Source of the DNA: Bacteroidota bacterium
GTDB lineage: Bacteria > Bacteroidota > Bacteroidia > AKYH767-A > OLB10
Direction: 5' to 3'
DNA length: 64,000 nucleotides
Assembly (NCBI GenBank): GCA_023251535.1
Contig: JAHEYP010000008.1
Location: 36,519 to 100,518, forward strand
Shown here piece after piece: positions 27,378 to 37,339 of the stretch (positions within the stretch are counted from its first letter, which is position 1; each line of letters starts with the position of its first letter). The position numbers were made by a program, and so were the translations under genes. Below the pieces are notes generated by a model. It did no database searches. It was not told the origin of the DNA and saw only the letters and a list, made by a program, of their open reading frames with translations.

Positions 27378-28952
27378 ATGAAAAACTACAGAAAAATTAC
27401 TTCTGCCATATTCGTTATGGCGTTAACGTTAGTGAGCTTATCCGCTTATTCGTTCTGCGGATTTTATGTCTCGCAACAAAGCAAACCTATCTTCAATAAG
27501 ACATCGCAAGTTATTTTAGTAAGAGATGGTAATCGTACAGTCATAACCATGAGCAGCGATTTCAAAGGTGATGTGAAAGACTTTGCAATGGTTGTACCAG
27601 TGCCAGTGGTCTTGCAAAAAAGCGATATCAAAGTTGTCAACCGACAAATGTTCGACGACTTCGATGCGTATAGCGCCCCTCGACTTGTTGAATATTACGA
27701 TCCGTCTCCTTGCAATTCAATTAGAGAGGAAGTGATGGACAAAGTGCAGGCAGCAATGTCGTTTTCAAAAGACGAAGAATCGGACGATCAGCTTAAAAAG
27801 AATGCCAAATACAAAGTCACAGTAGAAGCTAAATATACTGTTGGCGAATATGACATTTTAATTTTATCTGCGAAAGAATCGGGAGGATTAAAACATTGGC
27901 TAACCGACAACGGATATAAAATTCCGGAAGGCGCAGAAGAAGTTTTACAACCTTACATTCAAAGCAATATGAAGTTCTTTGTGGTGAAAGTAAATATTGA
28001 AGAACAAAAAGCTAACGGAACAGAAATACTTCGTCCATTGCAAATCGCCTTTAACTCTCCTAAATTTATGTTACCAATTCGTTTAGGAATGGCTAACGGA
28101 AAAGGTTCACAAGATTTAATTGTTTATACGTTAACAAAAAACGGAAGAGTAGAAACCACTAACTACAGAACCGTTAAAATGCCAACTGATAGAGAAGTCC
28201 CTGAATTCGTGCAACAGTACTTCGGAAAATTTTATGTTGACCTATACAAAAAGAATTTAGCAAAGGAAGGGAGTGATAATGTATTTATGGAATACGGTTG
28301 GGATATCAGCGGACAAATGCAAGTTAAATGCGATCCTTGCGCTGGCAATCCTCCAATGCTCAACGGATTGTTTGAAGCAGGCGTAAATTGGATCTCTCCT
28401 AATAGCTGGGGCGGATACAACGGTTCGGTATACTTTACACGATTGCATGTTACTTATAACAGAGAAGATTTCCCGCAAGATTTAGTTTTTCAAGAAACAC
28501 CCGATAGAAGCAATTTTCAATGTAGATATATCATCAATCACCCTGCTCAACAATATGGTGAATGCCCTGAATGGAGTAACTATCGCGATCGCAAAAAAGC
28601 AAGCAGAAGAAAAGAGCTGAAAGAATTATCTGCTTTAACTGGATGGAATACCGAACGCTATTGGGAATATCCTTCTAAGTTTGTGGGATATTCAGCACCA
28701 CTTCCTCCTGAGGAAGAAACAGGCTATATAATTCCGGGAGAAGGCAAAACAACTATTCCTGTTTCTCCGAGAATAGATCAAACAACAACAGGGTCGATAC
28801 AAGAAGAAATTAGCAATAGTCAAATCAATCAAACTGCTTTCATTAATACTAGAACACCTGAACATAAAAAACCAATCGACTGGGGTTTAGGATTTGGAAT
28901 GATAGCTATCGTAACATTAGCATCGTTAGCGAAAATGCAGAAGAAAGGGTAA
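27378..28952 (+). CDS. DUF2330 domain-containing exported protein with C-terminal TM anchor
   Basis: Start ATG at 27378 (MKNYRKITSAIFVMA); the ORF-track start lies inside the RnfD-like gene. 524 residues: a signal peptide ending near AYSFCGFYV, the DUF2330 body (ILVRDGNRTVITMSSDF, DFAMVVPVPVVL, and FFVVKVNI), and a C-terminal membrane helix (GLGFGMIAIVTLASLA) followed by a short basic tail. Six or more cysteines are present in the exported part (DPSPCNS, KCDPCAGNP, FQCRY, GECPEW). DUF2330 has no assigned function. Coupling with the upstream RnfD-like gene suggests a shared envelope role. Confidence 0.85.
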   Translation: MKNYRKITSAIFVMALTLVSLSAYSFCGFYVSQQSKPIFNKTSQVILVRDGNRTVITMSSDFKGDVKDFAMVVPVPVVLQKSDIKVVNRQMFDDFDAYSAPRLVEYYDPSPCNSIREEVMDKVQAAMSFSKDEESDDQLKKNAKYKVTVEAKYTVGEYDILILSAKESGGLKHWLTDNGYKIPEGAEEVLQPYIQSNMKFFVVKVNIEEQKANGTEILRPLQIAFNSPKFMLPIRLGMANGKGSQDLIVYTLTKNGRVETTNYRTVKMPTDREVPEFVQQYFGKFYVDLYKKNLAKEGSDNVFMEYGWDISGQMQVKCDPCAGNPPMLNGLFEAGVNWISPNSWGGYNGSVYFTRLHVTYNREDFPQDLVFQETPDRSNFQCRYIINHPAQQYGECPEWSNYRDRKKASRRKELKELSALTGWNTERYWEYPSKFVGYSAPLPPEEETGYIIPGEGKTTIPVSPRIDQTTTGSIQEEISNSQINQTAFINTRTPEHKKPIDWGLGFGMIAIVTLASLAKMQKKG

Positions 28953-28966
28953 GATTAAACTCCAAA

Positions 28967-29015
28967 TTATAAAGGAAAGGCCTCTCATAAATAATGAGAG
29001 GCCTTTCCTTTATAA
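28967..29015. terminator. Perfect 22-bp bidirectional terminator
   Basis: Left arm beginning ttataaaggaaagg and right arm ending cctttcctttataa form a perfect 22-bp stem around a 5-base loop, between the convergent DUF2330 and SPFH genes; ctttttttt follows on the plus strand. Confidence 0.92.
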
Positions 29016-29023
29016 ACTTTTTT

Positions 29024-29944
29024 TTATTTCTTATCTTCTTTCAATAAATTATCCATTGCCATCATTTGTCGCATCACCTTTTGCATTCCATCAGGCGATC
29101 CGTCGAGGAAGATTACATTTCCTTTTCCGTATTCTGCAAAGTTCTTAATGGCTTCTGTCCACATAGAGAACATAATCATTGAAGTATCAAGATTTGCTTG
29201 TTGCATTTCTCTTGCAGCATTCTGCATACCTTTTGCAACTTCTTCTCTAAAGAGTGCCACTCCTTGTCCACGAAGCTGTGCTGCTTCTCTTTCAGCTTGT
29301 GCCGAAATTTTAATGGCATTTCCTTCTGCTTCGGCTGCTTTCGTTTTAGTAATCAATAATGCTTGTCCTTCGTTCTCTGCAGCAGCCTTAAGGTTATTAG
29401 ACGCTACCACTTTGCTCATCGAATGCATTACCGCTTCATCGAAAGTAATATCGTTGATCTGAAGATCTTGTAAATGATATCCCCACTCTTCGATTACATT
29501 GTCGATTTGTTCTTTAACGTGATCTACAATCTCACGACGTAGACTTAAAACTTCCGATTGCTTCTTCATTGCCACGAAAGCACGAATGTTTCCTTCGATA
29601 GTACGAATCAAAGCTTGCATTAAGTTCTTCTCATCGATAAACTTAAAGGCTACTTTCTTAATCGTTTCTTCTTCATTATCGATAACAGAAAACAAGATCA
29701 TCGATTTGAAGTACACATTCGCTTGATCGATAGTTACTGCTTGGAACTCGAGTTCTACCGAACGATTTTGCGTCGAAATTCTTTTGAAGATCAATTCCAC
29801 TAAAGGAATAGTAAAGTTCAATCCGGGTGATAATACTCTTTTGTATTTCCCGAATACGGTAACAACGGCAATTGTTCCTTGCTGTACAGTTTTAACACCT
29901 AAAACGATAAGCGCTAAAACTAAAAACAGAATAATGAATGTCAT
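29024..29944 (-). CDS. SPFH/Band 7 (stomatin-like) membrane protein
   Basis: 306 residues. One N-terminal TM helix (IILFLVLALIVLGVKTV) is followed directly by the Band 7/SPFH domain (GTIAVVTVFGKYKRVLSPGLNF, FQAVTIDQANVYFKSMILF). A long Ala/Glu-rich coiled coil follows (NNLKAAAENEGQALLITKTKAAEAEGN), the usual flotillin/stomatin stalk. Family members form large ring oligomers on membranes and often regulate proteases or microdomains. There is no NfeD partner next to it. HflK/HflC are related, but paired genes would be expected for them. Confidence 0.92.
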   Translation of the reverse strand: MTFIILFLVLALIVLGVKTVQQGTIAVVTVFGKYKRVLSPGLNFTIPLVELIFKRISTQNRSVELEFQAVTIDQANVYFKSMILFSVIDNEEETIKKVAFKFIDEKNLMQALIRTIEGNIRAFVAMKKQSEVLSLRREIVDHVKEQIDNVIEEWGYHLQDLQINDITFDEAVMHSMSKVVASNNLKAAAENEGQALLITKTKAAEAEGNAIKISAQAEREAAQLRGQGVALFREEVAKGMQNAAREMQQANLDTSMIMFSMWTEAIKNFAEYGKGNVIFLDGSPDGMQKVMRQMMAMDNLLKEDKK

Positions 29945-30260
29945 TTTGTGTAGGTTTAATGTTTGGTAAAATTGGTGATTATAATCGCAATTTACAAGTA
30001 GACGATTGTTTATCGGAGAAATTGTTTGATAGACGAGTTTTTTTTGCTAGCAAAGAAGCATTTCTTTTCTGCTCTAATTGGCTACTTTATATGATCAAAT
30101 CTTGAACCCTGCATCTTGCATCTTTTGATTTTAAGCGCAAAATTACTTCAAGTTTATGCCTTGTCAATCAAGTACAGATAGAGCGACATTTCAATTCTCT
30201 AAGACAACAAAAAAGCCTCCCGAATGGATCGGAAGGCTTTTCGAAATTTATAACTTAGAA
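29945..30260. other. Intergenic gap of about 315 bases
   Basis: Between the SPFH start and the M13 peptidase stop, both on the minus strand. It holds the leader of the SPFH gene (no clean TAnnTTTG seen) and, at its right end, the hairpin that ends the M13 gene. I see no ORF with normal codon use, tRNA or repeat in it. Confidence 0.6.
30209..30242 (-). terminator. Terminator of the M13 peptidase gene
   Basis: aaaaaagcctcccga / tcggaaggcttttcg forms a stem with one mismatch around a short loop; on the minus strand it runs into a T run. Confidence 0.8.
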
Positions 30261-32309
30261 TTACCAGATATTTACGCGTAAACTATCCGGCTGGTACATC
30301 GGACTTCCTTCTTTAATTCCGAATGCTTTGTAGAATTCAGGAATATTAGCCATTGGTCCGTTGATACGTAAAAAGTTAGGTGCATGCACATCGGTCATTA
30401 ATCGTAAAGCTAATGTCTCGTCGCGCATCTTTCCAACCCAAGAAAGGGCATATCCTAAGAAGTAACGTTGATCAGGTGTTAGTCCGTTGATTTTCTTTCC
30501 CGACTTATATTGCTCCGTTTTCTTGAATGCTTGATACCCCAATACTACTCCTCCAAGATCCGCAATATTCTCTCCTTGCGTAGCTGCTCCGTTTACATGT
30601 AAACTGTCAAGTACTTTGAATGCGTTGAATTGCTTAACGATTAACTCAGCACGCTTACTGAATTCTTTCTCGTCGTTAGCTGTCCACCAGTTTGTCAAAT
30701 TACCTTTCTCATCAAACTGACGTCCTTGATCATCGAATCCGTGCGTGATTTCATGTCCGATAGTAGATGCACCCGCATATCCGTAAATAATTGCATCATC
30801 AGCTAACGTATCTTCCATTCCTGGAATGATAAATATCGCAGCAGGTAATACAATCTCGTTGTTCGAAGGATTATAATATGCATTGTAAGTTTGTGGAGTC
30901 ATATCCCACTCCGTGCGATCAACAGGCTTGCCTAATTTGCTTGCCATAAAATCGTGAGCCCATCCATTTGCATTTAATACATTCATCACATAAGAACTGC
31001 GATCAATTTTTAAAGACGTATAGTCTTTCCATTTATCAGGATAAGCAACTTTTGTTGTGATGCTGTTTAACTTCACTAATGCTTTTGCTTTCGTTGAATC
31101 GCTCATCCATGTTAAGTCATGAATACGTTCACGATATGCTTGAATAATATTATTCGTTAAATCTTGGTAACGTTTTTTCACTGCTGGAGAAACAAATTTC
31201 TTCACATAAAGTTGTCCGAGCATATCACCGATAGCTCCTTCTTCTTCATCTAATACTCGCTTCCAACGCGGACGTTGTTCTTTCACTCCATTCATTACCG
31301 TTCCAAAGAAATTGAAATGTTCTTTCTCGAATGGTTTACTTAAATAAGATGCAAATGAGTTAACCAAATTCCATCTTAAATAAACTTTCCAATCATCAAG
31401 ACTAACTTTCTTCAACGACTTATCTACTTCTTTGTAAAATTCAGGTTGTCCAACAATTACTGAATCTACATTTCCATAACGCATAGTCTGGAACATCGTT
31501 GACCAATCTACTGAAGGCGTAACATCTTTCATTTCCGATACCGTTAACTTTTTATAGTTACGATATGGATCACGTAAATCTTCTAACTTGCGAGATGCTT
31601 TTGCTAAGGTTGTTTCAATAGCCATCACTTTAGCACTATTCTTCGTAGCAGTTGCTGAATCTTCACCCATCAACACAAACATATTGCGAACGTGTAAAGC
31701 ATATTCTGCACGAATATTTTTTGTGCGGCTATCGTTATTGAAATAATAGTCGCGATCGGGTAATCCGATTCCTCCTTGATACAAATGCAACATTTGCTTC
31801 TCAGAGTTTTTCTCGTCTTGAAATACAAACGATGTGAATAAAGGATCGGCACCATAAGTATGCATTGCAGAAATCATCGAAAGCAATGACGCTTGATTAT
31901 TGATGCCGTTGATTTTAGCAAGTTCTCCATTCAAAGGAGTGATGCCTAACTTATCAATATTCACAGTATCCATTCCAGCTCCGTAAAAATCGCCGATTTT
32001 TTGCTCAGCCGTTCCTGCAGTTCCATGCGCTTTCGCTGCATCTTCACTGATCTTTTGCATACGAGCATAGGTTTCATCCATCACTAAACTCCAGATACCC
32101 CAGCTTTTTTCGTTGCCCGGAATTGGATTTTTCTTAATCCATCCTCCGCAGCTGTACATAAAGAAATCGTCAGAAGGGTTTACCGTAGTATCCATATTCT
32201 CTACTAACGGATCTTTAAAAGCAACTTCTTTTTTGGTTTCTGTTGCCGGTTGAGTACAGGAAGCCATCATCAAGCTTATTCCTGTGGCTGCTAATAGCAG
32301 TTTTTTCAT
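30261..32309 (-). CDS. M13-family (neprilysin/PepO) zinc peptidase lipoprotein
   Basis: 682 residues with a lipoprotein signal (LLLAATGISLMMASC, lipobox cysteine at residue 18). The M13 zinc site is GHEITHGFDDQGRQFD near residue 517, with the third ligand in ENIADLGGVVLGYQAF. The N-terminal domain begins DDFFMYSCGGWIKKNPIP, and NAYYNPSNNEIVLPAAIF precedes the zinc motif, as in PepO. It degrades oligopeptides in the periplasm or on the outer membrane. It is monocistronic, with its own promoter overlapping the end of the upstream gene. Confidence 0.96.
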   Translation of the reverse strand: MKKLLLAATGISLMMASCTQPATETKKEVAFKDPLVENMDTTVNPSDDFFMYSCGGWIKKNPIPGNEKSWGIWSLVMDETYARMQKISEDAAKAHGTAGTAEQKIGDFYGAGMDTVNIDKLGITPLNGELAKINGINNQASLLSMISAMHTYGADPLFTSFVFQDEKNSEKQMLHLYQGGIGLPDRDYYFNNDSRTKNIRAEYALHVRNMFVLMGEDSATATKNSAKVMAIETTLAKASRKLEDLRDPYRNYKKLTVSEMKDVTPSVDWSTMFQTMRYGNVDSVIVGQPEFYKEVDKSLKKVSLDDWKVYLRWNLVNSFASYLSKPFEKEHFNFFGTVMNGVKEQRPRWKRVLDEEEGAIGDMLGQLYVKKFVSPAVKKRYQDLTNNIIQAYRERIHDLTWMSDSTKAKALVKLNSITTKVAYPDKWKDYTSLKIDRSSYVMNVLNANGWAHDFMASKLGKPVDRTEWDMTPQTYNAYYNPSNNEIVLPAAIFIIPGMEDTLADDAIIYGYAGASTIGHEITHGFDDQGRQFDEKGNLTNWWTANDEKEFSKRAELIVKQFNAFKVLDSLHVNGAATQGENIADLGGVVLGYQAFKKTEQYKSGKKINGLTPDQRYFLGYALSWVGKMRDETLALRLMTDVHAPNFLRINGPMANIPEFYKAFGIKEGSPMYQPDSLRVNIW

Positions 32310-32370
32310 GTTACTGATTTTTGATTCTTGTTTTTATATTGCCGACTGACTTCGCCGACCCTAGAATGTT

Positions 32371-32399
32371 CAAATGTACGATTTTCTCTATTTGCTCAA
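32371..32399 (-). promoter_or_regulatory. Bacteroidota-type promoter of the M13 peptidase gene
   Basis: On the minus strand TTG, 18 bases, then TACATTTG, matching the -33/-7 consensus. It leaves a leader of about 60 bases. The -33 box lies inside the last codons of the YyaL-like gene. Confidence 0.65.
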
Positions 32400-34430
32400 T
32401 AATTCGAGTGTTTCGTCGGGGGATTCTATTGGCAAGGAACAGACCTTATCTTTACATACAAAAGCTATCGTTTTTCCCTCTGAAACGCGTCCTTCATTGA
32501 TCGATAATTTGCTACCCTTTGTCGCAATTGCTAACAATAGGTCAGGTCGGTAGTTTTTGCGTATCTCATCGACCCAAACATGGGCTTCATCGCCGCTAAC
32601 CACTATTTCATAGAAAGGATGGGTAGAATTTATGAACAATTGCGCCCATTTGGAGTACCAAGGGGTCGCCGACACTATTTCTTTCTGCAAACCTGATATC
32701 ATTTGCATTGCTTGTTCTTCATATTCTGGCTTCCCGAAATAACGCGATAGATTAAATAAATTGGTAGCCATTACTGCATTCGAAGATGAAATTACATTGT
32801 CTTGTAATTCCATTTTTCGCGCTATTAGTGCTTCTCCATTCGTCGGGGTGAAATAGAAAAGTTTCGTATTGTCATCTTCGAAAAGTTCTATTACTTTTTC
32901 GGTTAATCGTTTTGCCTCCAACAAATGTGCTTCGTTAAAATCAGCTTGATACAAACTAATATATGCTTCTATCAACAAACTGTAGTCATCGAGGAAAGCA
33001 TAACCTTTCTGTTGGTGTGCAACATTCTCGGCATCCACACACGAGTGATACAACCCTCCGTTTACGTCACTTAAATTTGATTTTATAAATTCAATATTGG
33101 AATATGCTGCATCTAAAAATATTTTGTCGTTGAAGGCAATATTAGCATCCGCAAGTCCTTTAATCATTAACGCATTCCATCCAGTAATAATTTTATAATC
33201 TAATCCCGGACGAACACGTTTTTCTCTCTCAGCCAAGAGTTTATTTCGAAGTGATGTTACTTTTTGTTTCAATTCTTCGACCGAAAGTTGATATCGAATT
33301 GCAATTGTCTCATCGTCTTCGAAGCGTAAAGGAATAAACACATCATGCTCCCAATATCCTCTATCGTTGATATTATAGTAGTCACTTATTAGCAATGCAT
33401 CATTTTCGGTAAGGATAGCCGTTAGTTCATTTTTTGTCCACGTATAAAACTTCCCTTCTACTCCTTCACTATCTGCATCGAGCGCAGCATAAAATCCTTT
33501 GTGCGGCGATGTCAACTCTCTTTGTACAAACGCGAAAATATCATACGCGATTTCTTTATACAAAGGATCTTTAAATTGTCGGTAGGCATTCGAATACAAT
33601 GAAAGTAATTGTCCGTTGTCGTATAGCATTTTTTCAAAATGCGGCACCTTCCATAACATATCGGTACTGTATCGAGTGAATCCTCCTCCTATTTGATCAT
33701 AGATCCCTCCGTAAGCCATTTTCTTCAGCGTAAGCTGAACATGCTCACCGGCATAAGGATGTTTTGAATGAAAATAATAGTTTAATAAAAACTCGTAGGT
33801 TGCAGGCATCGGAAATTTGGGTGAACGATTCGGACCACCATCTTGTTCATCGAAGTTCGCCGACCAACGCAAGAAAACATCATTCCAGTCGGGAGTAGAA
33901 ATTTTAGCAACATCAATATTCGGCTTCAGTGCTTCCACGCGTTGTATTCCCTGCGTTAATTCCTCAGCATATTCATTGCATTTTGCGGGATCATTGCGAT
34001 AAAAAGCTGCAATTTGCAACAACACATTTCTCCATTGTTCTTTCGGGAAGTAAGTACCACCATAAATCGGTCGACCATCAGGCAAAACGATACAATTCAA
34101 TGGCCATCCACCACGACCAGTCATTAGCTGCACAGCATCCATGTAAATCTTGTCGATATCGGGACGCTCCTCGCGATCGACCTTCACACAAACGTAATGC
34201 TTGTTCATCACAACAGCTATCTCTTCATCCTCAAAGCTTTCATGCTCCATTACGTGACACCAATGGCAAGCCGAATAACCAATGCTGATGATCATAAGCT
34301 TACCCGTCGATTTCGCATCGGCAAAGGCCTTCTCGCCCCAAGGCATCCATTTTACAGGGTTATAAGCATGCTGAAGCAGGTAAGGGCTCAACGAATCAAT
34401 TAAAGCATTGGGTTCTTTAGGTGCGTCCAT
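32388..34430 (-). CDS. YyaL/SSP411-type thioredoxin-domain protein (DUF255)
   Basis: 680 residues from the ATG at 34430 ([11 protein letters not shown]); the track start is a TTG seven codons upstream. Residues ~10-165 are the DUF255 thioredoxin fold, with the signature [15 protein letters not shown] (CxxC at Cys55/Cys58) and [15 protein letters not shown]. The remainder is an alpha/alpha toroid resembling N-acylglucosamine 2-epimerase or glycosidase barrels ([44 protein letters not shown]). The family is broadly conserved (human SPATA20), and its biochemical function is not established; a redox-linked role is inferred from CxxC. Confidence 0.93.
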   Translation of the reverse strand: MDAPKEPNALIDSLSPYLLQHAYNPVKWMPWGEKAFADAKSTGKLMIISIGYSACHWCHVMEHESFEDEEIAVVMNKHYVCVKVDREERPDIDKIYMDAVQLMTGRGGWPLNCIVLPDGRPIYGGTYFPKEQWRNVLLQIAAFYRNDPAKCNEYAEELTQGIQRVEALKPNIDVAKISTPDWNDVFLRWSANFDEQDGGPNRSPKFPMPATYEFLLNYYFHSKHPYAGEHVQLTLKKMAYGGIYDQIGGGFTRYSTDMLWKVPHFEKMLYDNGQLLSLYSNAYRQFKDPLYKEIAYDIFAFVQRELTSPHKGFYAALDADSEGVEGKFYTWTKNELTAILTENDALLISDYYNINDRGYWEHDVFIPLRFEDDETIAIRYQLSVEELKQKVTSLRNKLLAEREKRVRPGLDYKIITGWNALMIKGLADANIAFNDKIFLDAAYSNIEFIKSNLSDVNGGLYHSCVDAENVAHQQKGYAFLDDYSLLIEAYISLYQADFNEAHLLEAKRLTEKVIELFEDDNTKLFYFTPTNGEALIARKMELQDNVISSSNAVMATNLFNLSRYFGKPEYEEQAMQMISGLQKEIVSATPWYSKWAQLFINSTHPFYEIVVSGDEAHVWVDEIRKNYRPDLLLAIATKGSKLSINEGRVSEGKTIAFVCKDKVCSLPIESPDETLELLSK

Positions 34431-34476
34431 GAAATAAAATTCTTGCGACAAATATCGGATAAATCAGTATGTGGAT

Positions 34477-34484
34477 TATCTTTG
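34477..34484 (+). promoter_or_regulatory. Candidate -7 element TATCTTTG for the small membrane protein
   Basis: Exact TAnnTTTG match 4 bases before the ATG at 34489; no TTG is seen at the expected -33 spacing. Confidence 0.4.
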
Positions 34485-34488
34485 TTGC

Positions 34489-34695
34489 ATGACAAACAAG
34501 CGAAGAGTCACTATAATCGTGTTATCCGTGATAACAGGATCCATTTTATCTTTCTTCATGTTCAAGCTTAGAAGAGGAGGCGGAGCATTAACAACCGACG
34601 ATCAAGCTATGCTTATCACCAACTTTTCATTTTCGATTGTGATTATATTGGGGATTGGCTTTTTCTTTATTTGGAACAAGAAAAACGATTTATAA
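34489..34695 (+). CDS. Small two-TM hypothetical protein (68 aa)
   Basis: Start ATG at 34489 (MTNKRRVTIIVL). Two hydrophobic helices (VTIIVLSVITGSILSFFMF and FSFSIVIILGIGFFFIW) are separated by a short glycine-rich and acidic loop (RRGGGALTTDDQ), and positive residues lie at both ends. I do not recognise the family. It is divergent from the YyaL-like gene and convergent with tyrS. The clean start region and membrane topology make it a likely real gene. Confidence 0.6.
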   Translation: MTNKRRVTIIVLSVITGSILSFFMFKLRRGGGALTTDDQAMLITNFSFSIVIILGIGFFFIWNKKNDL

Positions 34696-34730
34696 TGTGC
34701 TAGTTTGCTAATCTGCCAATGTGCTAATTT
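34695..34730. repeat. Degenerate gtgctaa/tttgcta intergenic repeat
   Basis: The stretch contains gtgcta, tttgcta, atctgcca and gtgctaattt in succession, a degenerate tandem of a 7-8 base unit. Similar gctaatttgctaatgtg strings are something I recall from Bacteroidota intergenic regions. It sits directly after the small membrane protein stop. Confidence 0.4.
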
Positions 34731-34799
34731 TTATTTTTCTATGGGATAAAATATTTTAAAACATCGGCTATATTCTTTACAATGAAATAAAACAGAATT

Positions 34800-34838
34800 A
34801 AAAAGAGGCTATCGGTAATCGACAGCCTCTTTTTTTTA
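34800..34838. terminator. Terminator between the small membrane protein and tyrS
   Basis: aaaaagaggct pairs with agcctctttttttt, with an inner tcg/cga pair and a short loop. It serves the convergent tyrS gene and the small gene. Confidence 0.85.
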
Positions 34839-36125
34839 TTCTGCTATGAGCAGGTAGTAATTTTTCTTTCCTTTTTGTACTAGCAGGTATTTATTGTTTA
34901 ACAACATTCCTGCGTTAGCATTGAAGAGAGGATCGGGCATCTTTTCTTTATTGATACTAACACCACCGGCTTGAATCATTTTTCGTGCTTCACCTTTCGA
35001 AGGAAACACTCCTGTTTTCTCTGATAACAATTCAACTAAGTTTATTCCCGCTTCTAGATCGCTGCGCTGAATTTTCACCTGAGGCACTCCTTCAAAAACA
35101 CTTAACAATGTTTCTTCGTCGAGTTTCAATAATGCATCGGTGGGCGCATTTCCGAATAAAATTTCGGAAGCTTCTACTGCTCCTTTCCATGCTTCTTCAG
35201 AATGAACAATCGTAGTCACCTCTTTTGCTAATGCTTTTTGCAATGCACGTTGATGCGGCGCATGGGCATGATCAGCTTCTATGGCTTCTATTGTTTCCTT
35301 CGATAACAAAGTGAAAATACGAATATATTTTCCTGCATCAGCATCAGAAGCATTTAACCAAAACTGATAAAATTTATAAGGGGATGTCAGCTTCGCATCG
35401 AGCCAAACGTTTCCGCTTTCGCTCTTCCCGAATTTGCTTCCATCGGCTTTAGTGATCAACGGACAAGTTAAAGCAAATGCTTCGCCACCTTCCATGCGAC
35501 GAATTAATTCTGTTCCTGTAGTAATATTCCCCCACTGATCAGAACCACCCATTTGCACTTTGGCATTCATCTCTTTGTTAAGATGATAAAAATCGAATCC
35601 CTGAATCAACTGATAGCTAAATTCGGTGAAGGAAATTCCGGTTTCTAAACGATTTTGTACGCTGTCTTTCGACATCATATAACTTACCGTAATATGTTTA
35701 CCCACATCACGCAAGAAACCTAACAAACTCCAATCCTTAAACCAATCATAATTATTTACGAGAACCGCTTTATTATTGCCATTTTCGAAATCTAAAAACT
35801 TCGACAACTGTTTTCGGATACACGCAACGTTATGCTGTAAAACTTCTTCCTTTAATTGCTTGCGTTCTTCTTTTTTACCTGAAGGATCACCCACCATTCC
35901 GGTAGCACCACCAACTAAAGCAATAGGCTTATGTCCGTTAACTTGTAAATGCTTTAATAACATAATAGGCACTAAATTTCCCACATGCAGCGACTCAGCA
36001 GTAGGATCGAATCCCACATAAGCTGTAGTCATTTCTTTTGCAAATTGGTCTTGGGTACCCGGCATCACATCATGGATCATGCCTCTCCATCGTAGTTCTT
36101 CTACGAAATTCAATTTATTACTCAT
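34836..36125 (-). CDS. tyrS: Tyrosine--tRNA ligase
   Basis: 429-residue class I synthetase. The HIGH-like motif is [13 protein letters not shown], followed by [13 protein letters not shown]. The tyrosine-binding region includes [16 protein letters not shown] and [13 protein letters not shown], and the KMSKS-like motif is [13 protein letters not shown]. The C-terminal S4 RNA-binding domain ([23 protein letters not shown]) is intact. It charges tRNA-Tyr. The gene appears monocistronic, with a -7 element 5 bases from its ATG. Confidence 0.97.
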   Translation of the reverse strand: MSNKLNFVEELRWRGMIHDVMPGTQDQFAKEMTTAYVGFDPTAESLHVGNLVPIMLLKHLQVNGHKPIALVGGATGMVGDPSGKKEERKQLKEEVLQHNVACIRKQLSKFLDFENGNNKAVLVNNYDWFKDWSLLGFLRDVGKHITVSYMMSKDSVQNRLETGISFTEFSYQLIQGFDFYHLNKEMNAKVQMGGSDQWGNITTGTELIRRMEGGEAFALTCPLITKADGSKFGKSESGNVWLDAKLTSPYKFYQFWLNASDADAGKYIRIFTLLSKETIEAIEADHAHAPHQRALQKALAKEVTTIVHSEEAWKGAVEASEILFGNAPTDALLKLDEETLLSVFEGVPQVKIQRSDLEAGINLVELLSEKTGVFPSKGEARKMIQAGGVSINKEKMPDPLFNANAGMLLNNKYLLVQKGKKNYYLLIAE

Positions 36126-36130
36126 GAGGC

Positions 36131-36138
36131 AAAGATAA
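36131..36138 (-). promoter_or_regulatory. Candidate -7 element TATCTTTG for tyrS
   Basis: Exact TAnnTTTG on the minus strand, 5 bases upstream of the tyrS ATG. No -33 TTG at the expected distance. Confidence 0.4.
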
Positions 36139-36248
36139 AGAATTTTGAATTTATGATTTTTAATTTTGAATGGGGCTGGCGCATATAAAAAGCGTAGCCC
36201 TGATTGTGCTATTTCAGCTCTACTTCAGGGGAATCTCGCCCGCGTCCC

Positions 36249-36285
36249 CATTCATTCATTCACCCATCCATTCATTCATTCATTG
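36249..36285. repeat. CATT tetranucleotide repeat tract
   Basis: Three CATT units, then CACC and CATC variants, then four further CATT units and a G. It ends about 42 bases before the ATG of the SDR gene and lies in the divergent gap with tyrS. Tract length could alter promoter spacing if slippage occurs. Confidence 0.8.
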
Positions 36286-36326
36286 CTTTTAGGTTATCTC
36301 CTAAAATTAACTGATTTTTGCAGCAT

Positions 36327-37313
36327 ATGATATTAGTTACCGGAGGCACAGGATTAGTAGGTTCTCGCTTGTTGTATGATCTTACAAGAGCAGGGAAAAG
36401 GGTGCGTGCCATTGCCAGAACGAAGGGTAATTTGGGCACTTTTGAGATATACACCGCCTCCGAGCCTGCCTTACGAGAGCTAGTTGAATGGGTAGAAGCC
36501 GACTTACTCGATTTGGGATCGTTGGAGAGGGCCACCCAAGGAATTACGGCCATTTATCATTGTGCTGCCGTCGTATCTTTCGACCCGAAATCGGCTAAAA
36601 TGATGGAGCAAGTGAATATTGAAGGGACGGCCAATTTGGTGAATTTAGCCCTCAATCTTCCCAACTTCGAATCATTTACGCATGTGAGTTCGGTAGCGAC
36701 ATTAGGAAGAGCCCCGGGCAATGCCATGCTCGATGAACATAGCGATTGGATTCCCGGTAAACATAATTCAAACTATGCCATTAGCAAGTACGGAGCAGAA
36801 AGAGAAGTATGGCGCGCCTCTGCGGAAGGCTTACCAGTTGTTATTGTTAATCCGAGTATAATTTTAGGTCCGGGTAATGGTAAATCGGGTAGCTCTGCAT
36901 TGTTTAAGAAAGTAAAAGACGGATTTCCTTTTTATACCGAAGGAGTAAGTGGATTTGTTGATGTTGCCGATGTAACACGAGCTATGATTCAACTTACAGA
37001 GCAAAAGAAATTCGGAGAGCGATATATTTTGAATGCCGACAATATTACTTATCGCGAATTGTTCGGCATGATGGCTGAATCGATGAAAGTAAAAGCTCCA
37101 GGAATTAAAGTTAGTCCATTGCTTTCAGCAATCGTTTGGCGCCTCGAAAAAATACGAAGTTTAGCTACAGGCAAAACACCTTTTATCACCAAAGAAACTG
37201 CATACTCAGCGCATCAACAACGCACCTATTCAGGAAATAAAATAGTTGTTGATACGGGATTTAAATATACTGCGTTGAGTGATTCGGTTAGGACAATTTG
37301 TGCGCTTTTTTAA
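36327..37313 (+). CDS. NAD(P)-dependent epimerase/dehydratase (extended SDR, dihydroflavonol reductase-like)
   Basis: Start ATG at 36327 (MILVTGGTGLVG), three codons after the track TTG. 328 residues with the Rossmann motif VTGGTGLVGSRLLYDL, a YHCAAVVSFDP strand, THVSSVATLG, and the catalytic YAISK. The pattern resembles the dihydroflavonol-4-reductase/3-beta-HSD subgroup more than sugar epimerases. The substrate is unknown. It is convergent with the DUF983 gene; a weak hairpin (CAATT CTG AATTG) and T8 run at 37341-37361 may terminate it inside the end of that gene. Confidence 0.88.
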   Translation: MILVTGGTGLVGSRLLYDLTRAGKRVRAIARTKGNLGTFEIYTASEPALRELVEWVEADLLDLGSLERATQGITAIYHCAAVVSFDPKSAKMMEQVNIEGTANLVNLALNLPNFESFTHVSSVATLGRAPGNAMLDEHSDWIPGKHNSNYAISKYGAEREVWRASAEGLPVVIVNPSIILGPGNGKSGSSALFKKVKDGFPFYTEGVSGFVDVADVTRAMIQLTEQKKFGERYILNADNITYRELFGMMAESMKVKAPGIKVSPLLSAIVWRLEKIRSLATGKTPFITKETAYSAHQQRTYSGNKIVVDTGFKYTALSDSVRTICALF

Positions 37314-37339
37314 CGCAACTTTCTCTATTTATTTATATC

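Noticed and set aside
33929-34288. 119-aa plus-strand ORF inside the YyaL-like gene
   Set aside because: Antisense shadow; composition is His/Ser/Arg-rich and has no recognisable domain.
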